Of a DNA stretch of 64,000 nt, positions 42,194-51,276 are shown one piece after another; within the stretch, counting starts at the first letter, position 1; every line of letters starts with the position of its first letter. The stretch spans positions 1 to 64,000 of the forward strand of contig NZ_FMAG01000009.1 in the NCBI RefSeq assembly GCF_900094585.1. The letters run 5' to 3'. The notes below the pieces were generated by a model. That model did no database searches and was not told where the DNA came from. It was given only the letters and a program-made list of their open reading frames with translations. The translations under genes and the position numbers were made by a program. This DNA comes from Martinezella multihospitum. GTDB taxonomy: Bacteria > Pseudomonadota > Alphaproteobacteria > Rhizobiales > Rhizobiaceae.

Positions 42194-44866
42194 ATGGGCA
42201 GAAGCAATTCGGCGGCGTTGAGCGGTCGCCCCGACCGTTTATCGCTTTCGAGCGTGGTTTGGCGTCAGGTCAAGGGCCTGACCGGTTTCGCAATATTGTT
42301 CCTGTTGGCGCTTGCGGTTGCGGCGCTGGCGACTTGGAACGTCATGGACCCCAGCTATTCCTACGCAACTGCCAATGCGCCGACCAACCTGCTCGGCTTT
42401 CCCGGCGCCGCTTTTGCCGACATCATGATGCAGTCGCTCGGCCTCACTTCGGTTCTGGCGATGCTGCCCGTCGTCGCCTGGGCCTTTGCGCTGATTACCA
42501 ACCGCAAGCTTCATCGGGTGCCTTCGCGCCTCGGCGCGTGGTTCGGCGGCTGCATCGTCGCGGCTGGCTCCATCGCCTGCTTCCCGGCGCCGCCGACCTG
42601 GCCGATCCCCAACGGTATCGGCGGTGTTGTCGGCGATCTTCTTCTGCGTCTTCCAGCTCTCTTCATCGGCACCTATCCGAGCGGTGTGGTGGCCATCATC
42701 ATCGGTTCGGTTCTCGCCGTTCCGGCCATTTGGCTCATGCTCTTCGCCTCCGGCGCCATCGGCGAAAATCTCGTGGAAGACGAAGGTGATGAGGACGATT
42801 ACGAGGAAACCCGCAGCCGTGCGCGCCGGGTCGGCGATGAGGACGAGGATGACGACCGGGGTGGTTTCCTCGCCAATTTCATGGCCTATGGCGCGGTCAT
42901 GCATGCCTGGTACAACACGCAGGCCCGCCTGCGCCGGCTGTTCGGTATGGGGCCGCGCAAGCGCCGCGACCATGCCTTCGACGCCCCTTATGATTTCAAC
43001 GATGACGAATTCGGTACGCTGAACGAGCCGGTACGCGCCAAGGCGCCGATGGCCCGCGGTGATCGTCTCGATCCGTCGATGGATGGCCCGGCCGCACGCC
43101 GTGTCGTGTCCGCGCCATCGATCAGCCTTGGCGACGACGAGGATGAAGACGAGGATTCGATCTATGATCGCGATCCGCGTCGTCCGGCCGATATCCTGCC
43201 TGACGACGAGGACGAGGATTGGCCGCTAGCCCCCGCGTCCGCGAAGGGAGCCGTAGCCGGCCATCGCGTTACTCCTGCCGCGCCCCGCCCGAAGCCCGGC
43301 GCGCGGGCTGAGCGCGAGGCGCAGACCTCCTTCATTCGCCCCTATGGTTTCCAGCTTCCTGCCGTCCACCTGCTGGCCGAGCCGAAGGCCGTTGCCCGCG
43401 ACGCGACGCTTTCGGCCGATGCGCTCGAGCAGAATGCCCGCATGCTCGAAGGCGTGCTGGAGGATTTCGGCGTCAAGGGCGAAATCATCCATGTCCGCCC
43501 CGGTCCGGTCGTCACCCTTTACGAGCTTGAGCCGGCGCCCGGCATCAAGTCCTCCCGCGTCATTGGCCTTGCCGACGATATCGCCCGCTCGATGAGCGCG
43601 ATCGCTGCCCGCGTAGCCGTCGTTCCCGGCCGCAACGCCATCGGCATCGAGCTGCCGAACTCGACGCGCGAGACGGTCTATCTCCGCGAGCTTGTCGCCA
43701 GCCGCGATTTCGAGACCTCCAAGGCGAAGCTTGCCATGTCGCTCGGCAAGACGATCGGCGGCGAACCCGTCATCGCCGATCTCGCCAAGATGCCGCATCT
43801 GCTCGTCGCCGGCACCACCGGTTCGGGCAAGTCGGTCGCCATCAATACCATGATCCTGTCGCTGCTCTATCGCATGACGCCGGAGCAGTGCCGTCTGATC
43901 ATGATCGATCCGAAGATGCTGGAACTTTCCGTCTATGACGGTATCCCGCATCTTCTGTCGCCCGTCGTCACCGATCCGAAGAAGGCCGTCGTCGCGCTCA
44001 AATGGACCGTCCGCGAGATGGAAGAGCGCTACAAGAAGATGTCGAAGATCGGGGTGCGCAACATCGACGGCTTCAACACGCGCGTCGAGCAGGCCGTCGC
44101 AAAGGGTGAAGCGATCAGCCGGACCGTGCAGACCGGCTTCGACCGCCAGACCGGCGAGGCGATCTACGAGACGGAAGAATTCGACCTGAAGCCGATGCCC
44201 TACATCGTCGTCATCATCGACGAAATGGCGGACCTGATGATGGTCGCCGGCAAGGATATCGAAGGTGCCGTGCAGCGCCTGGCGCAGATGGCGCGTGCCG
44301 CCGGTATCCATGTCATCATGGCCACGCAGCGCCCGTCGGTCGACGTCATCACCGGCACGATCAAGGCAAACTTCCCGACGCGCATCTCCTTCCAGGTGAC
44401 GTCGAAGATCGACAGCCGCACCATCCTTGGCGAGCAGGGCGCCGAGCAGCTGCTCGGCATGGGCGACATGCTCTACATGGCCGGCGGCGGGCGGATCCAG
44501 CGCGTTCACGGCCCCTTTGTCTCCGATGGCGAGGTGGAGGATATCGTCGCCTATCTGAAGACGCAGGGCGCACCGCAATATCTCGATGCCATCACCGCCG
44601 ATGATGACGAGGATGAAGATGGCCACGGCCCGGCAGGTACGTCCAACCTCTCCGATTCGGAAGACCCCTACGATCAGGCGGTTGCGATCGTGCTGCGTGA
44701 CGGCAAGGCCTCGACCTCCTACATCCAGCGCCGCCTCGGCATCGGCTACAACCGTGCGGCGTCGCTGATAGAGCGCATGGAGCAGGAAGGCGTGATCGGT
44801 CCGGCCAATCATGCCGGGAAGCGTGAAATCCTTGTTCCGACCGAGGCCGATATTCTGGATCGCTGA
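42194..44866 (+). CDS. ftsK: DNA translocase FtsK
   Basis: DNA motor of 890 residues that pumps chromosome dimers at the division septum. About four membrane helices occupy the first 190 residues, followed by an acidic Asp/Glu-rich linker (195-340). The motor domain has Walker A GTTGSGKS at 540-547 and Walker B YIVVIIDEMADLM. The C-terminal gamma winged helix (about 820-885, SYIQRRLGIGYNRAASLIERMEQEG) binds the KOPS guide sequences. It is transcribed with lolA about 136 bp downstream. Confidence 0.96.
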   Translation: MGRSNSAALSGRPDRLSLSSVVWRQVKGLTGFAILFLLALAVAALATWNVMDPSYSYATANAPTNLLGFPGAAFADIMMQSLGLTSVLAMLPVVAWAFALITNRKLHRVPSRLGAWFGGCIVAAGSIACFPAPPTWPIPNGIGGVVGDLLLRLPALFIGTYPSGVVAIIIGSVLAVPAIWLMLFASGAIGENLVEDEGDEDDYEETRSRARRVGDEDEDDDRGGFLANFMAYGAVMHAWYNTQARLRRLFGMGPRKRRDHAFDAPYDFNDDEFGTLNEPVRAKAPMARGDRLDPSMDGPAARRVVSAPSISLGDDEDEDEDSIYDRDPRRPADILPDDEDEDWPLAPASAKGAVAGHRVTPAAPRPKPGARAEREAQTSFIRPYGFQLPAVHLLAEPKAVARDATLSADALEQNARMLEGVLEDFGVKGEIIHVRPGPVVTLYELEPAPGIKSSRVIGLADDIARSMSAIAARVAVVPGRNAIGIELPNSTRETVYLRELVASRDFETSKAKLAMSLGKTIGGEPVIADLAKMPHLLVAGTTGSGKSVAINTMILSLLYRMTPEQCRLIMIDPKMLELSVYDGIPHLLSPVVTDPKKAVVALKWTVREMEERYKKMSKIGVRNIDGFNTRVEQAVAKGEAISRTVQTGFDRQTGEAIYETEEFDLKPMPYIVVIIDEMADLMMVAGKDIEGAVQRLAQMARAAGIHVIMATQRPSVDVITGTIKANFPTRISFQVTSKIDSRTILGEQGAEQLLGMGDMLYMAGGGRIQRVHGPFVSDGEVEDIVAYLKTQGAPQYLDAITADDDEDEDGHGPAGTSNLSDSEDPYDQAVAIVLRDGKASTSYIQRRLGIGYNRAASLIERMEQEGVIGPANHAGKREILVPTEADILDR

Positions 44867-45002
44867 GGCGATCCGTCTTCCGGTATTGCGTATCCAGCCA
44901 ATGTTCAGCGAAATTTGATCGCGGTCCACAACCGGCCATGGGCCGCCGCGCCATGAAGACGCCGATTTTGCGCGCCATGGACGAAGCATGAAGGAGAATT
45001 CG

Positions 45003-45665
45003 ATGACAAAGTTTGATGCGCAGCCGTCCAGCCGACTTTCCCTGACCCGCCGGCACCTTCTCGGCGCCGTGGTCGCGGTTGGCGCGGCAGGCGTTCTGCC
45101 GATTTCGGCTTTCGCGCAGGCCCAGACGCAGGCAGCCGCAGCTACCCTCAATCCCGGTATTGCCCAGGCCATTGCCGATCATTTCTCGTCTATCAAGTCG
45201 ATGAAGGGCGGCTTCCTGCAGATCGGGCCGCGCGGCGACCAGATGAGCGGTGCATTCTTCATCCAGCGGCCCGGCAAGATGCGCTTCAATTACGATCTGC
45301 CGTCGCGCATGCGCGTCATCTGCGATGGCAACAACGTACAGGTCATCAACGACCAGACGCAGACAAGAAACATGTATCAGCTGTCGAAGACGCCGCTGAG
45401 CCTGCTGCTCGCCAACAAGATCGACCTTTCCGCCGACATGGTGCGTAACGTCGATTCGCAGCCGGATCTGACCAAGATCACGCTCGGCAATCGCACTGTC
45501 TTCGGCGATTCCACCATCACGATGATCTTCGATTCGAAGACCTACGATCTGCGCCAATGGACCGTCATCGATCCGCAGGGCAAGACGACCGACGTGATCA
45601 TCAACAATGTGAAGACGAACGTCGCCTTCGACGACAGCGTTTTCCGCATCGACTACACGCGCTGA
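45003..45665 (+). CDS. lolA: Outer-membrane lipoprotein carrier LolA-like protein
   Basis: Periplasmic protein of 220 residues related to LolA. The mature region has IADHFSSIKSMKGGFLQIGPRG, a PGKMRFNYDLPSRMRVICDGNNVQV core and a C-terminal TDVIINNVKTNVAFDDSVFRID. The signal sequence carries a twin-arginine pattern (LTRRHLLGAVV), so Tat export is possible. ATG at 45003 follows AAGGAG at 6 bases. Its position after ftsK matches the alphaproteobacterial order. Confidence 0.87.
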   Translation: MTKFDAQPSSRLSLTRRHLLGAVVAVGAAGVLPISAFAQAQTQAAAATLNPGIAQAIADHFSSIKSMKGGFLQIGPRGDQMSGAFFIQRPGKMRFNYDLPSRMRVICDGNNVQVINDQTQTRNMYQLSKTPLSLLLANKIDLSADMVRNVDSQPDLTKITLGNRTVFGDSTITMIFDSKTYDLRQWTVIDPQGKTTDVIINNVKTNVAFDDSVFRIDYTR

Positions 45666-45691
45666 ACCTCGTTCCAGCCCTTGTAGCGGAG

Positions 45692-45717
45692 AAGCGCCGA
45701 ATGGCGCTTTTCTTTCC
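45692..45717 (+). terminator. Rho-independent terminator after lolA
   Basis: AAGCGCCGAATGGCGCTT followed by TTCTTTCC, 27 bp beyond the lolA stop. Confidence 0.65.
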
Positions 45718-45794
45718 ATCACAGGCGGTCTAAAGCCTTAGCCTGACTGGAGCGTTTAAAGGAATCGCCGAGCCGCTCCATCTGTCTGTTTTGA

Positions 45795-45843
45795 TGCAAT
45801 TCCGGACGCGAAATCGCTGCGCACTTTTCCTGGAACTGCTCTA
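45795..45843. repeat. Palindromic repeat (GCAATTCC type), inverted copy
   Basis: GCAATTCCGGACGCGAAATC and then GCACTTTTCCTGGAACTGCTC. It is the inverse of the element at 11130-11176, lying just upstream of xthA. Confidence 0.72.
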
Positions 45844-45859
45844 AGGGGAAGGTTTGGGC

Positions 45860-46663
45860 ATGGGATTTTCGATTGCGACCTGGAACATCAATTCGGTGCG
45901 GCTGCGCATGCCGATCGTCGAGCAATTCGTCATGCAGGCCCGGCCCGATATTCTCTGCCTGCAGGAAACCAAGGTTCCGAACGAGCTTTTCCCTTATGCG
46001 CCGCTGAGGGCGCTTGGCTATGAGCATATCATCATTCATGGCCAGAAGGGCTATCATGGCGTCGCGATCGCCTCGCGTTTCCCGCTGACCGAGGATCATC
46101 GCCAGGATTACTGCAATGTCGGCGACAGCAGACATATCTCGGCGATCTTCGAGCGTGGCGGCCGTCGTATCCGCCTGCACAATTTCTATGTCCCGGCCGG
46201 CGGCGACGAGCCGGATCGGGAAATCAATCCGAAGTTCGGCCACAAGCTCGATTTCATCGAAGAGATGAAAAAGCTGCATGCCAATGCCGAGCAGAACACC
46301 TCGGCGATCCTCGTCGGCGATCTCAATATCGCGCCGCTGGAGCATGACGTCTGGTCGCACAAGCAGCTCTTGAAGATCGTCAGCCATACGCCGGTCGAGA
46401 CCGATGGCCTAATCGAGGTGATGAAGCGCGGTGCCTGGCTTGACCTGATGCGGCAGCAGGTGCCGGAAAGCGAGAAGCTCTATACGTGGTGGAGCTACCG
46501 CGCCAAGGATTGGGAGGCCGCCGATCGCGGCCGCCGCCTCGACCACATCTGGTCGTCCCCCGATCTTGGCCCGCATCTGCGGCGGATCGAGATCCTGAAA
46601 GCGGCGCGCGGCTGGGATCGTCCGTCCGACCACGTGCCGGTGACGGCGCATTTCGATCTGTAA
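45860..46663 (+). CDS. xthA: Exodeoxyribonuclease III
   Basis: AP endonuclease/3'-5' exonuclease of 267 residues for base-excision repair. The metal- and DNA-binding motifs are intact: TWNINSVRLR, CLQETKV (Glu), GDLNIAP, RRLDHIWSS and the final SDHVPVTA His. ATG at 45860 follows AAGGGGAAGG; the in-frame TTG at 45854 is less likely. Confidence 0.93.
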   Translation: MGFSIATWNINSVRLRMPIVEQFVMQARPDILCLQETKVPNELFPYAPLRALGYEHIIIHGQKGYHGVAIASRFPLTEDHRQDYCNVGDSRHISAIFERGGRRIRLHNFYVPAGGDEPDREINPKFGHKLDFIEEMKKLHANAEQNTSAILVGDLNIAPLEHDVWSHKQLLKIVSHTPVETDGLIEVMKRGAWLDLMRQQVPESEKLYTWWSYRAKDWEAADRGRRLDHIWSSPDLGPHLRRIEILKAARGWDRPSDHVPVTAHFDL

Positions 46664-46678
46664 AAGCGAGCGCCTGCT

Positions 46679-47134
46679 TTAGGAAAAGCGGCCAAGCATT
46701 GCGGCCGCTTGCCTGGCAAGGGCGGCGAAGTTTTCGCGGATACGGTTCTGGATCAGCAGGCCGGCGTCTGGGTATTCTTCGATCAGCCGATGGAAGAGGG
46801 CGCGCGTGATGCGGATCACGTCGGATTCCTCGGCGGCAACAGCCGTATATTTCCGCTCTACCAGCGTCACCATTGCCAGCTCCGAAAGCATGGTGCCGGC
46901 CTGGACCACCGCTTCCACCTGCGTCTGGCCGTCGGCATCGATGGTGCTGAGCTCGAAACTGCCGCGCGTGATGACATAGGCGCATTCGGCCGGCGATTTT
47001 TCGCGGAACAGCGTCTGGCCCTCGTTCACATGGCGGCGATCGGCGCCGAAGGCGATCAGCCGCAGCGGCTCATCGCCCATGCCGTGAAACAGCGGCAATT
47101 GCGATAGCAGTCGGATATCGTCGTTCAGCGCCAT
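46679..47134 (-). CDS. Single-domain cyclic-nucleotide-binding-like protein
   Basis: Protein of 151 residues made of a cNMP-binding beta-roll only (LPLFHGMGDEPLRLIAFGADRRHVNEGQTLFREK through ELAMVTLVERKYTAVAAEESDVIRI) and a C-terminal helix. There is no DNA-binding domain. The phosphate-binding cassette lacks the usual FGE-xx-L/RAA form (it reads MLSELAMV), so it may not bind cAMP at all. It lies 7 bp after the cenR-like gene and is almost surely cotranscribed, suggesting a function linked with that regulator. Confidence 0.82.
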   Translation of the reverse strand: MALNDDIRLLSQLPLFHGMGDEPLRLIAFGADRRHVNEGQTLFREKSPAECAYVITRGSFELSTIDADGQTQVEAVVQAGTMLSELAMVTLVERKYTAVAAEESDVIRITRALFHRLIEEYPDAGLLIQNRIRENFAALARQAAAMLGRFS

Positions 47135-47141
47135 CGATCGC

Positions 47142-47825
47142 CTATGGAATGATCTTGTAGCCGCCGTTTTCCGTCACCAGAATTTCGGCGTTGGAAGGAT
47201 CGCGCTCGATCTTCTGGCGAAGGCGGTAGACATGCGTTTCGAGCGTGTGGGTGGTCACGCCGGAATTGTAGCCCCAGACCTCTTCGAGAAGGATATCGCG
47301 GGTCACGACCTTCTGGTCGGCGCGATAGAGATAGCGGATGATGGCTGCTTCCTTTTCCGTCAGGCGGATCTTCTGTCCGTCTTCGGTGGTCAAAAGCTTC
47401 TGGCTCGGTTTGAAGAGGTAGCGTCCCACAGTGAAGGTCGCATCCTCGCTCTGCTCGTGCTGGCGCAGTTGCGCGCGGATGCGGGCGAGCAGCACGGCGA
47501 AGCGGAATGGCTTCGTCACATAGTCGTTGGCGCCGGCTTCGAGGCCGAGGATGGTGTCGGAGTCCGTGTCGTGACCCGTCAGCATGATGATCGGCGCCTT
47601 GAAGCCGTTCTTGCGCAGCAGCTTCACGGCCTCGCGACCGTCCATATCGGGCAGGCCGACATCCATGATCAGGAGATCGACGGGCACGGTGCGCGCGGTT
47701 TGCACGCCCTTTCCGGCGGTCGCCTCCTGCAGGACGTTGAATTCCTCGTAAAGCGATAATTGCTCGACCAACATCTCACGCAGGTCGTTGTCATCGTCCA
47801 CCAGGAGAATGGTGCGTGCGGTCAT
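47142..47825 (-). CDS. cenR: OmpR-family response regulator CenR-like
   Basis: Response regulator of 227 residues. Asp55 in LIMDVGLPDMDGREAVKLLRK is the phospho-acceptor, with Lys in VTKPFRFAVLLARIRAQLR, and the winged helix ends THTLETHVYRLRQKIERDPS. I recognise this as the CenR type, an envelope regulator found in most Alphaproteobacteria, essential in Caulobacter. Its kinase CenK is not in the window, which is usual for rhizobia. Confidence in the family is high and in the name moderate. Confidence 0.8.
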   Translation of the reverse strand: MTARTILLVDDDNDLREMLVEQLSLYEEFNVLQEATAGKGVQTARTVPVDLLIMDVGLPDMDGREAVKLLRKNGFKAPIIMLTGHDTDSDTILGLEAGANDYVTKPFRFAVLLARIRAQLRQHEQSEDATFTVGRYLFKPSQKLLTTEDGQKIRLTEKEAAIIRYLYRADQKVVTRDILLEEVWGYNSGVTTHTLETHVYRLRQKIERDPSNAEILVTENGGYKIIP

Positions 47826-47937
47826 GCCGTTCGGGTCCTCGTTCTAATCCCACTTAAGTCCTACGCCAAATTGCATTTTTAGCAAGTCGCGACGCGGCTC
47901 AGGCTTGGTCGTTTGGTTGAAACTGCTATGATTTCAA

Positions 47938-48522
47938 ATGAAATCACGCGCAAAGCAAAAACATGTGAGGAAAATGCAAAAGACAAGGGCGGAGGCCAGG
48001 CGGAGCGCTTCGACGATCGTCGTGCGTGCTCAGCCGGGTAAGAAAACGCGGGCGCTGGTGCAGGTGGGAGGCATGACCGTGCCGGCGGCGATCGGCCGGT
48101 CCGGACGCAGTATATTGAAGCGCGAAGGGGACGGCGCGACACCGATCGCGGATATGAAACTACTCTACGGTTTCACGCGGGGCGATCGGGTCCGTTCCCT
48201 GAAAACAGCCTTGCCGATGCAGCGGATCCGGAAGGGTATGCTTTGGTGCGACCAGCCCGACGATCCCAACTACAACAGGCTGGTGAAGGCTCCTTTCAGG
48301 CCGAGCCACGAGGAATTGCAGCGGGGCGACGGCCTCTACGATATCTGCCTAGTGCTTGACTGGAATGTGAGCTCGCGCCGGCGCAATCGCGGCTCGGCGA
48401 TCTTCTTTCACCTGATCAGGCCGGGATATGAGCCGACGGCCGGGTGTGTCGCAGTCAGCCTTCGCGACATGAGGCGCATTCTGCCATCGCTGCGAAGAGG
48501 TACGACCGTTCGGGTTGTCTGA
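47938..48522 (+). CDS. L,D-transpeptidase (YkuD fold), without obvious signal peptide
   Basis: Protein of 194 residues with a YkuD catalytic site: His in IFFHLIRPGYEPTAGCVAVS with Cys in TAGCVAVS, the order expected for the fold. The N-terminus is basic (MKSRAKQKHVRKMQKTRAEARR) and has no hydrophobic signal. The family cross-links peptidoglycan 3-3 or attaches lipoproteins, but members without a signal exist and their location is uncertain. It is divergent from cenR, whose targets in other genera include cell-wall genes. An ATG at 47974 is an alternative start. Confidence 0.8.
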   Translation: MKSRAKQKHVRKMQKTRAEARRSASTIVVRAQPGKKTRALVQVGGMTVPAAIGRSGRSILKREGDGATPIADMKLLYGFTRGDRVRSLKTALPMQRIRKGMLWCDQPDDPNYNRLVKAPFRPSHEELQRGDGLYDICLVLDWNVSSRRRNRGSAIFFHLIRPGYEPTAGCVAVSLRDMRRILPSLRRGTTVRVV

Positions 48523-48666
48523 AATGTCGGTCGGGGTTAAAATCCCAACATTCTCCACTATATGGCATCCAGACTGGTGCATCCATGCGGACCGGTCCGG
48601 CCCTTTTCTTTTAGAATTTAAATCACGCCTTCACTCCACCCGCTTCTCATCCTTTGGAGACTTATC

Positions 48667-49497
48667 GTGACCACGCAACCGACAATCACGTTCAATGACG
48701 GCAATTCCATTCCGCAGGTCGGCCTCGGCGTCTGGCAGACGCCGGAGAATGTCGCACCGATGGCCGTCAGCACGGCTTTGAAAGCCGGCTATCGCCATGT
48801 CGATACTGCCGCCATCTACGCCAACGAGGATGGCGTTGGCGAAGGCATGCGCCAGTCCGGCGTCGCCCGCAAGGACATCTACCTCACAACCAAGCTCTGG
48901 AACGAGGCACAGGGCTTCGATTCCACGCTGAAAGCCTTCGACGAAAGCCTGAAGCGTCTCGGCACCGACTATGTCGACCTCTACCTGATCCACTGGCCAT
49001 CGCCGCACCGCAACCGCTATCTCGACACCTGGAAGGCTTTCGTGCGCCTGAAGGAAGAAGGCCGCGCCCGTTCGATCGGCGTTTCCAATTTTGCCGCCGC
49101 GCATCTCGAACGTATCATCGGCGAGACTGGCGTGACGCCCGTGCTGAACCAGATCGAGCTGCATCCCACCTTCCAGCAGAAGGAACTGCGCGCCGTTCAC
49201 GACAAGCTCGGCATCAAGACGGAATCCTGGAGCCCGCTCGGCCAAGGCAAGCTTCTCACCAACGCCGCCATCGGCAAGGTCGCCGCCAAGCATGGCCGCA
49301 CGCCGGCACAGGTCATCATCCGCTGGCATATCGACAACGGCCTGATCGTCATCCCGAAATCGGTGACGCCGAGCCGCATCGAGGAAAATCTCAAGGTTTT
49401 CGATTTCAAGCTCGACAGCGACGACCTGGCTGACATGGCCAAGCTCGATTCGGCGGGTGGCCGTATCGGCCCGGATCCGCTGACGGCGAGTTTCTGA
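48667..49497 (+). CDS. Aldo/keto reductase
   Basis: NADPH-dependent reductase of 276 residues with a TIM barrel. The catalytic tetrad is visible: Asp in GYRHVDTAAIYANE, Tyr50-type Tyr in AIYANE, Lys in LTTKLWN and His in LIHWPSP. The C-terminal IPKSVTPSRIEENLKVFDFKL binds the cofactor. Closest to DkgA/DkgB (2,5-diketo-D-gluconate reductase). It has a GTG start at 48667 with GGAG six bases before. A terminator follows. Confidence 0.9.
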   Translation: MTTQPTITFNDGNSIPQVGLGVWQTPENVAPMAVSTALKAGYRHVDTAAIYANEDGVGEGMRQSGVARKDIYLTTKLWNEAQGFDSTLKAFDESLKRLGTDYVDLYLIHWPSPHRNRYLDTWKAFVRLKEEGRARSIGVSNFAAAHLERIIGETGVTPVLNQIELHPTFQQKELRAVHDKLGIKTESWSPLGQGKLLTNAAIGKVAAKHGRTPAQVIIRWHIDNGLIVIPKSVTPSRIEENLKVFDFKLDSDDLADMAKLDSAGGRIGPDPLTASF

Positions 49498-49524
49498 TCA
49501 CAGGTTGCCATCCGTTTATGCAAA

Positions 49525-49558
49525 GAGGCTCGGAGTAAAGATTCCGAGCCTCTTTCGT
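49525..49558. terminator. Bidirectional rho-independent terminator
   Basis: GAGGCTCGGA, an eight-base loop and TCCGAGCCTC followed by TTTCGTTTT. It separates the convergent aldo/keto reductase and F420-type reductase genes. Confidence 0.8.
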
Positions 49559-49580
49559 TTTGCTGGTGCGCCGCGTGTCT

Positions 49581-50207
49581 TCAGAGCTGAACCCAGGCCG
49601 GTGCCACCGTCGGGCCTTTGCCGAGGAAGAAGCCGAACTGGATGTTCATCTCGCCGATCGGCTCGATGAAGCGGGCATTGGTGAGCGGACCCGCATCGAC
49701 CGCCTCGAAGCCGATTGATTTGACGAGGCGGGATACGGCATTCTTGGCCTTCTCGTCGTCTCCGGCAATGAAGACCTGCAGTACCTTGCCGTTACGTCCT
49801 TCGGCGGGCAGCAGCGGCGCGAAAATCGTATTGAAAGCCTTCACCACCGTCGCCTCGGGCACAAGCGCCTGGATCTCTTCGGCCGCCGAGCTCGAGTGCC
49901 CGACGACGAGGCCGCGGAAATCTGCGGTGACGGGATTGCTGATGTCGATCAGCACCTTGCCCTTGAGATTTCCGGCTTCCTTCAGCATGTCCGCGATAGC
50001 GCCGTAAGGCAGCGCCAACAGGACGATATCGGCAAGCTTGACGGCGGCGGCAACCCCGCCTGCTTCGACGCCCGCGCCCAGTTCGGCGGCAAAGGCGGCG
50101 GCCTTTGCAGGATCGCGATGACCGATGACCACGTCAGACCTCGCTCCGGCTAGCAGCCGGGCCAGTCCCGCGCCCATGTTTCCGGTACCAATGACAGCGA
50201 TTTTCAT
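49581..50207 (-). CDS. NADP-dependent oxidoreductase, F420-dependent NADP reductase fold
   Basis: Protein of 208 residues with an N-terminal Rossmann motif (MKIAVIGTGNMGAGLARLLA) and an R-x-K dinucleotide-binding GHRDPAKAAAFA that suggests NADP. It belongs to the NADPH-dependent F420 reductase family, yet in rhizobia, which lack F420, it probably uses another acceptor. It is divergent from a LysR regulator, likely its controller. The start at 50207 is preceded by AAGGAGC. Confidence 0.83.
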   Translation of the reverse strand: MKIAVIGTGNMGAGLARLLAGARSDVVIGHRDPAKAAAFAAELGAGVEAGGVAAAVKLADIVLLALPYGAIADMLKEAGNLKGKVLIDISNPVTADFRGLVVGHSSSAAEEIQALVPEATVVKAFNTIFAPLLPAEGRNGKVLQVFIAGDDEKAKNAVSRLVKSIGFEAVDAGPLTNARFIEPIGEMNIQFGFFLGKGPTVAPAWVQL

Positions 50208-50246
50208 GTCCGTCAGCTCCTTGTTGTTGCTGACAAACAGATACAA

Positions 50247-50266
50247 TTATCGCCATATCCGGATAA
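50247..50266. promoter_or_regulatory. Candidate LysR operator
   Basis: TTATC-N10-GATAA spanning the inner palindrome TATCCGGATA, in the 99 bp between the divergent reductase and LysR genes. Dyads of T-N11-A type are bound by LysR proteins. Confidence 0.5.
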
Positions 50267-50306
50267 ATGAGCTATATGATGCAATACTTGAAACGGATTG
50301 TTTCTA

Positions 50307-51203
50307 ATGGATCGCTTCTCCAGCATGAGCATTTTCGTCAGGGCGGTCGAGCTCGGCTCGTTCAGCGCCGCGGCGGAAGCGTTGAACATGTCGCCGCAGC
50401 TCGTCGGCAAACATGTGCAATTTCTCGAACAGCATCTCGGCGTTCGGCTTCTGAACCGCACCACGCGCCGCCAGCACCTGACGGAGGTCGGCAGTCAGTT
50501 CTACGAGCGCTCGCGCAATATTCTGGCCGAGGTCGAGGCTGCGGAGGCTCTGGCGGCGGAAAGCCGGGCCGTGCCACGTGGCAAGCTGAGGGTCAACGCT
50601 CCCGTCACCTTCGGTATTCACGCGCTCGCACCGATGCTTCCCCAATATCTGAGTGCGAATCCGGAGGTTTCGATCGATCTGTCGCTCTCGAACCGCATGG
50701 TAGATCTGATCGACGAGGGCTACGACGCGGTCTTTCGCATCGGTGAGCTTGCCGACAGCGGATTGATCGCCCGCCGTCTCGGCCCCTATCGCCTGGTGGT
50801 CTGCGCAGCGCCGAGCTATCTGCGCGCCCACGGCACCCCCTCCACGCCGGATGATCTTCGAAATCATGAATGCCTGATCTTTTCGCATACCATGCTGAGG
50901 ACGCACTGGGATTTCGAGGGGCCGGAGGGGAATGTGAGCGTTCCGATCTCCGGCCGGCTGATGATCGACAATGGCGAAGCGCTGCTGAAAGCTGCAGTCG
51001 CCGGGCTCGGCATCGTCCTGCAGTCGTCCGAGCTCATCCAATCCAGTTTGGAAACAGGTGCGCTGGTGCCGCTTCTGCCTGGGTATAGCGTGCCGACGCG
51101 CCAGCTGCATGTTCTCTACGCGCCGGATCGCCGCGTCACCCCGAAGCTTCGCAGCTTTCTCGATTTCGTTTCGGCAGAATTCGGCGGCCACGGATCGGTG
51201 TGA
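50307..51203 (+). CDS. LysR-family regulator, CrgA-like
   Basis: Regulator of 298 residues. The helix-turn-helix MDRFSSMSIFVRAVELGSFSAAAEALNMSPQLVGKHVQFLEQHLGVRLLNRTTRR is typical, with the C-terminal co-inducer domain in PRGKLRVNAPVTFG and following. It is divergent from the NADP oxidoreductase, which it probably controls. ATG at 50307, with a poor alternative TTG at 50298. Confidence 0.88.
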   Translation: MDRFSSMSIFVRAVELGSFSAAAEALNMSPQLVGKHVQFLEQHLGVRLLNRTTRRQHLTEVGSQFYERSRNILAEVEAAEALAAESRAVPRGKLRVNAPVTFGIHALAPMLPQYLSANPEVSIDLSLSNRMVDLIDEGYDAVFRIGELADSGLIARRLGPYRLVVCAAPSYLRAHGTPSTPDDLRNHECLIFSHTMLRTHWDFEGPEGNVSVPISGRLMIDNGEALLKAAVAGLGIVLQSSELIQSSLETGALVPLLPGYSVPTRQLHVLYAPDRRVTPKLRSFLDFVSAEFGGHGSV

Positions 51204-51276
51204 CCGGGTGGCGGCGACCGACGAAGCGATCCTCCCAGCCGCACAACACTCCCGAGCGTGCCGCGCATTTCAGCGT

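Noticed and set aside
43226..45172. Open frame of 648 codons opposite ftsK
   Set aside because: Shadow of the ftsK reading frame caused by third-position G/C bias; no protein-like motifs.
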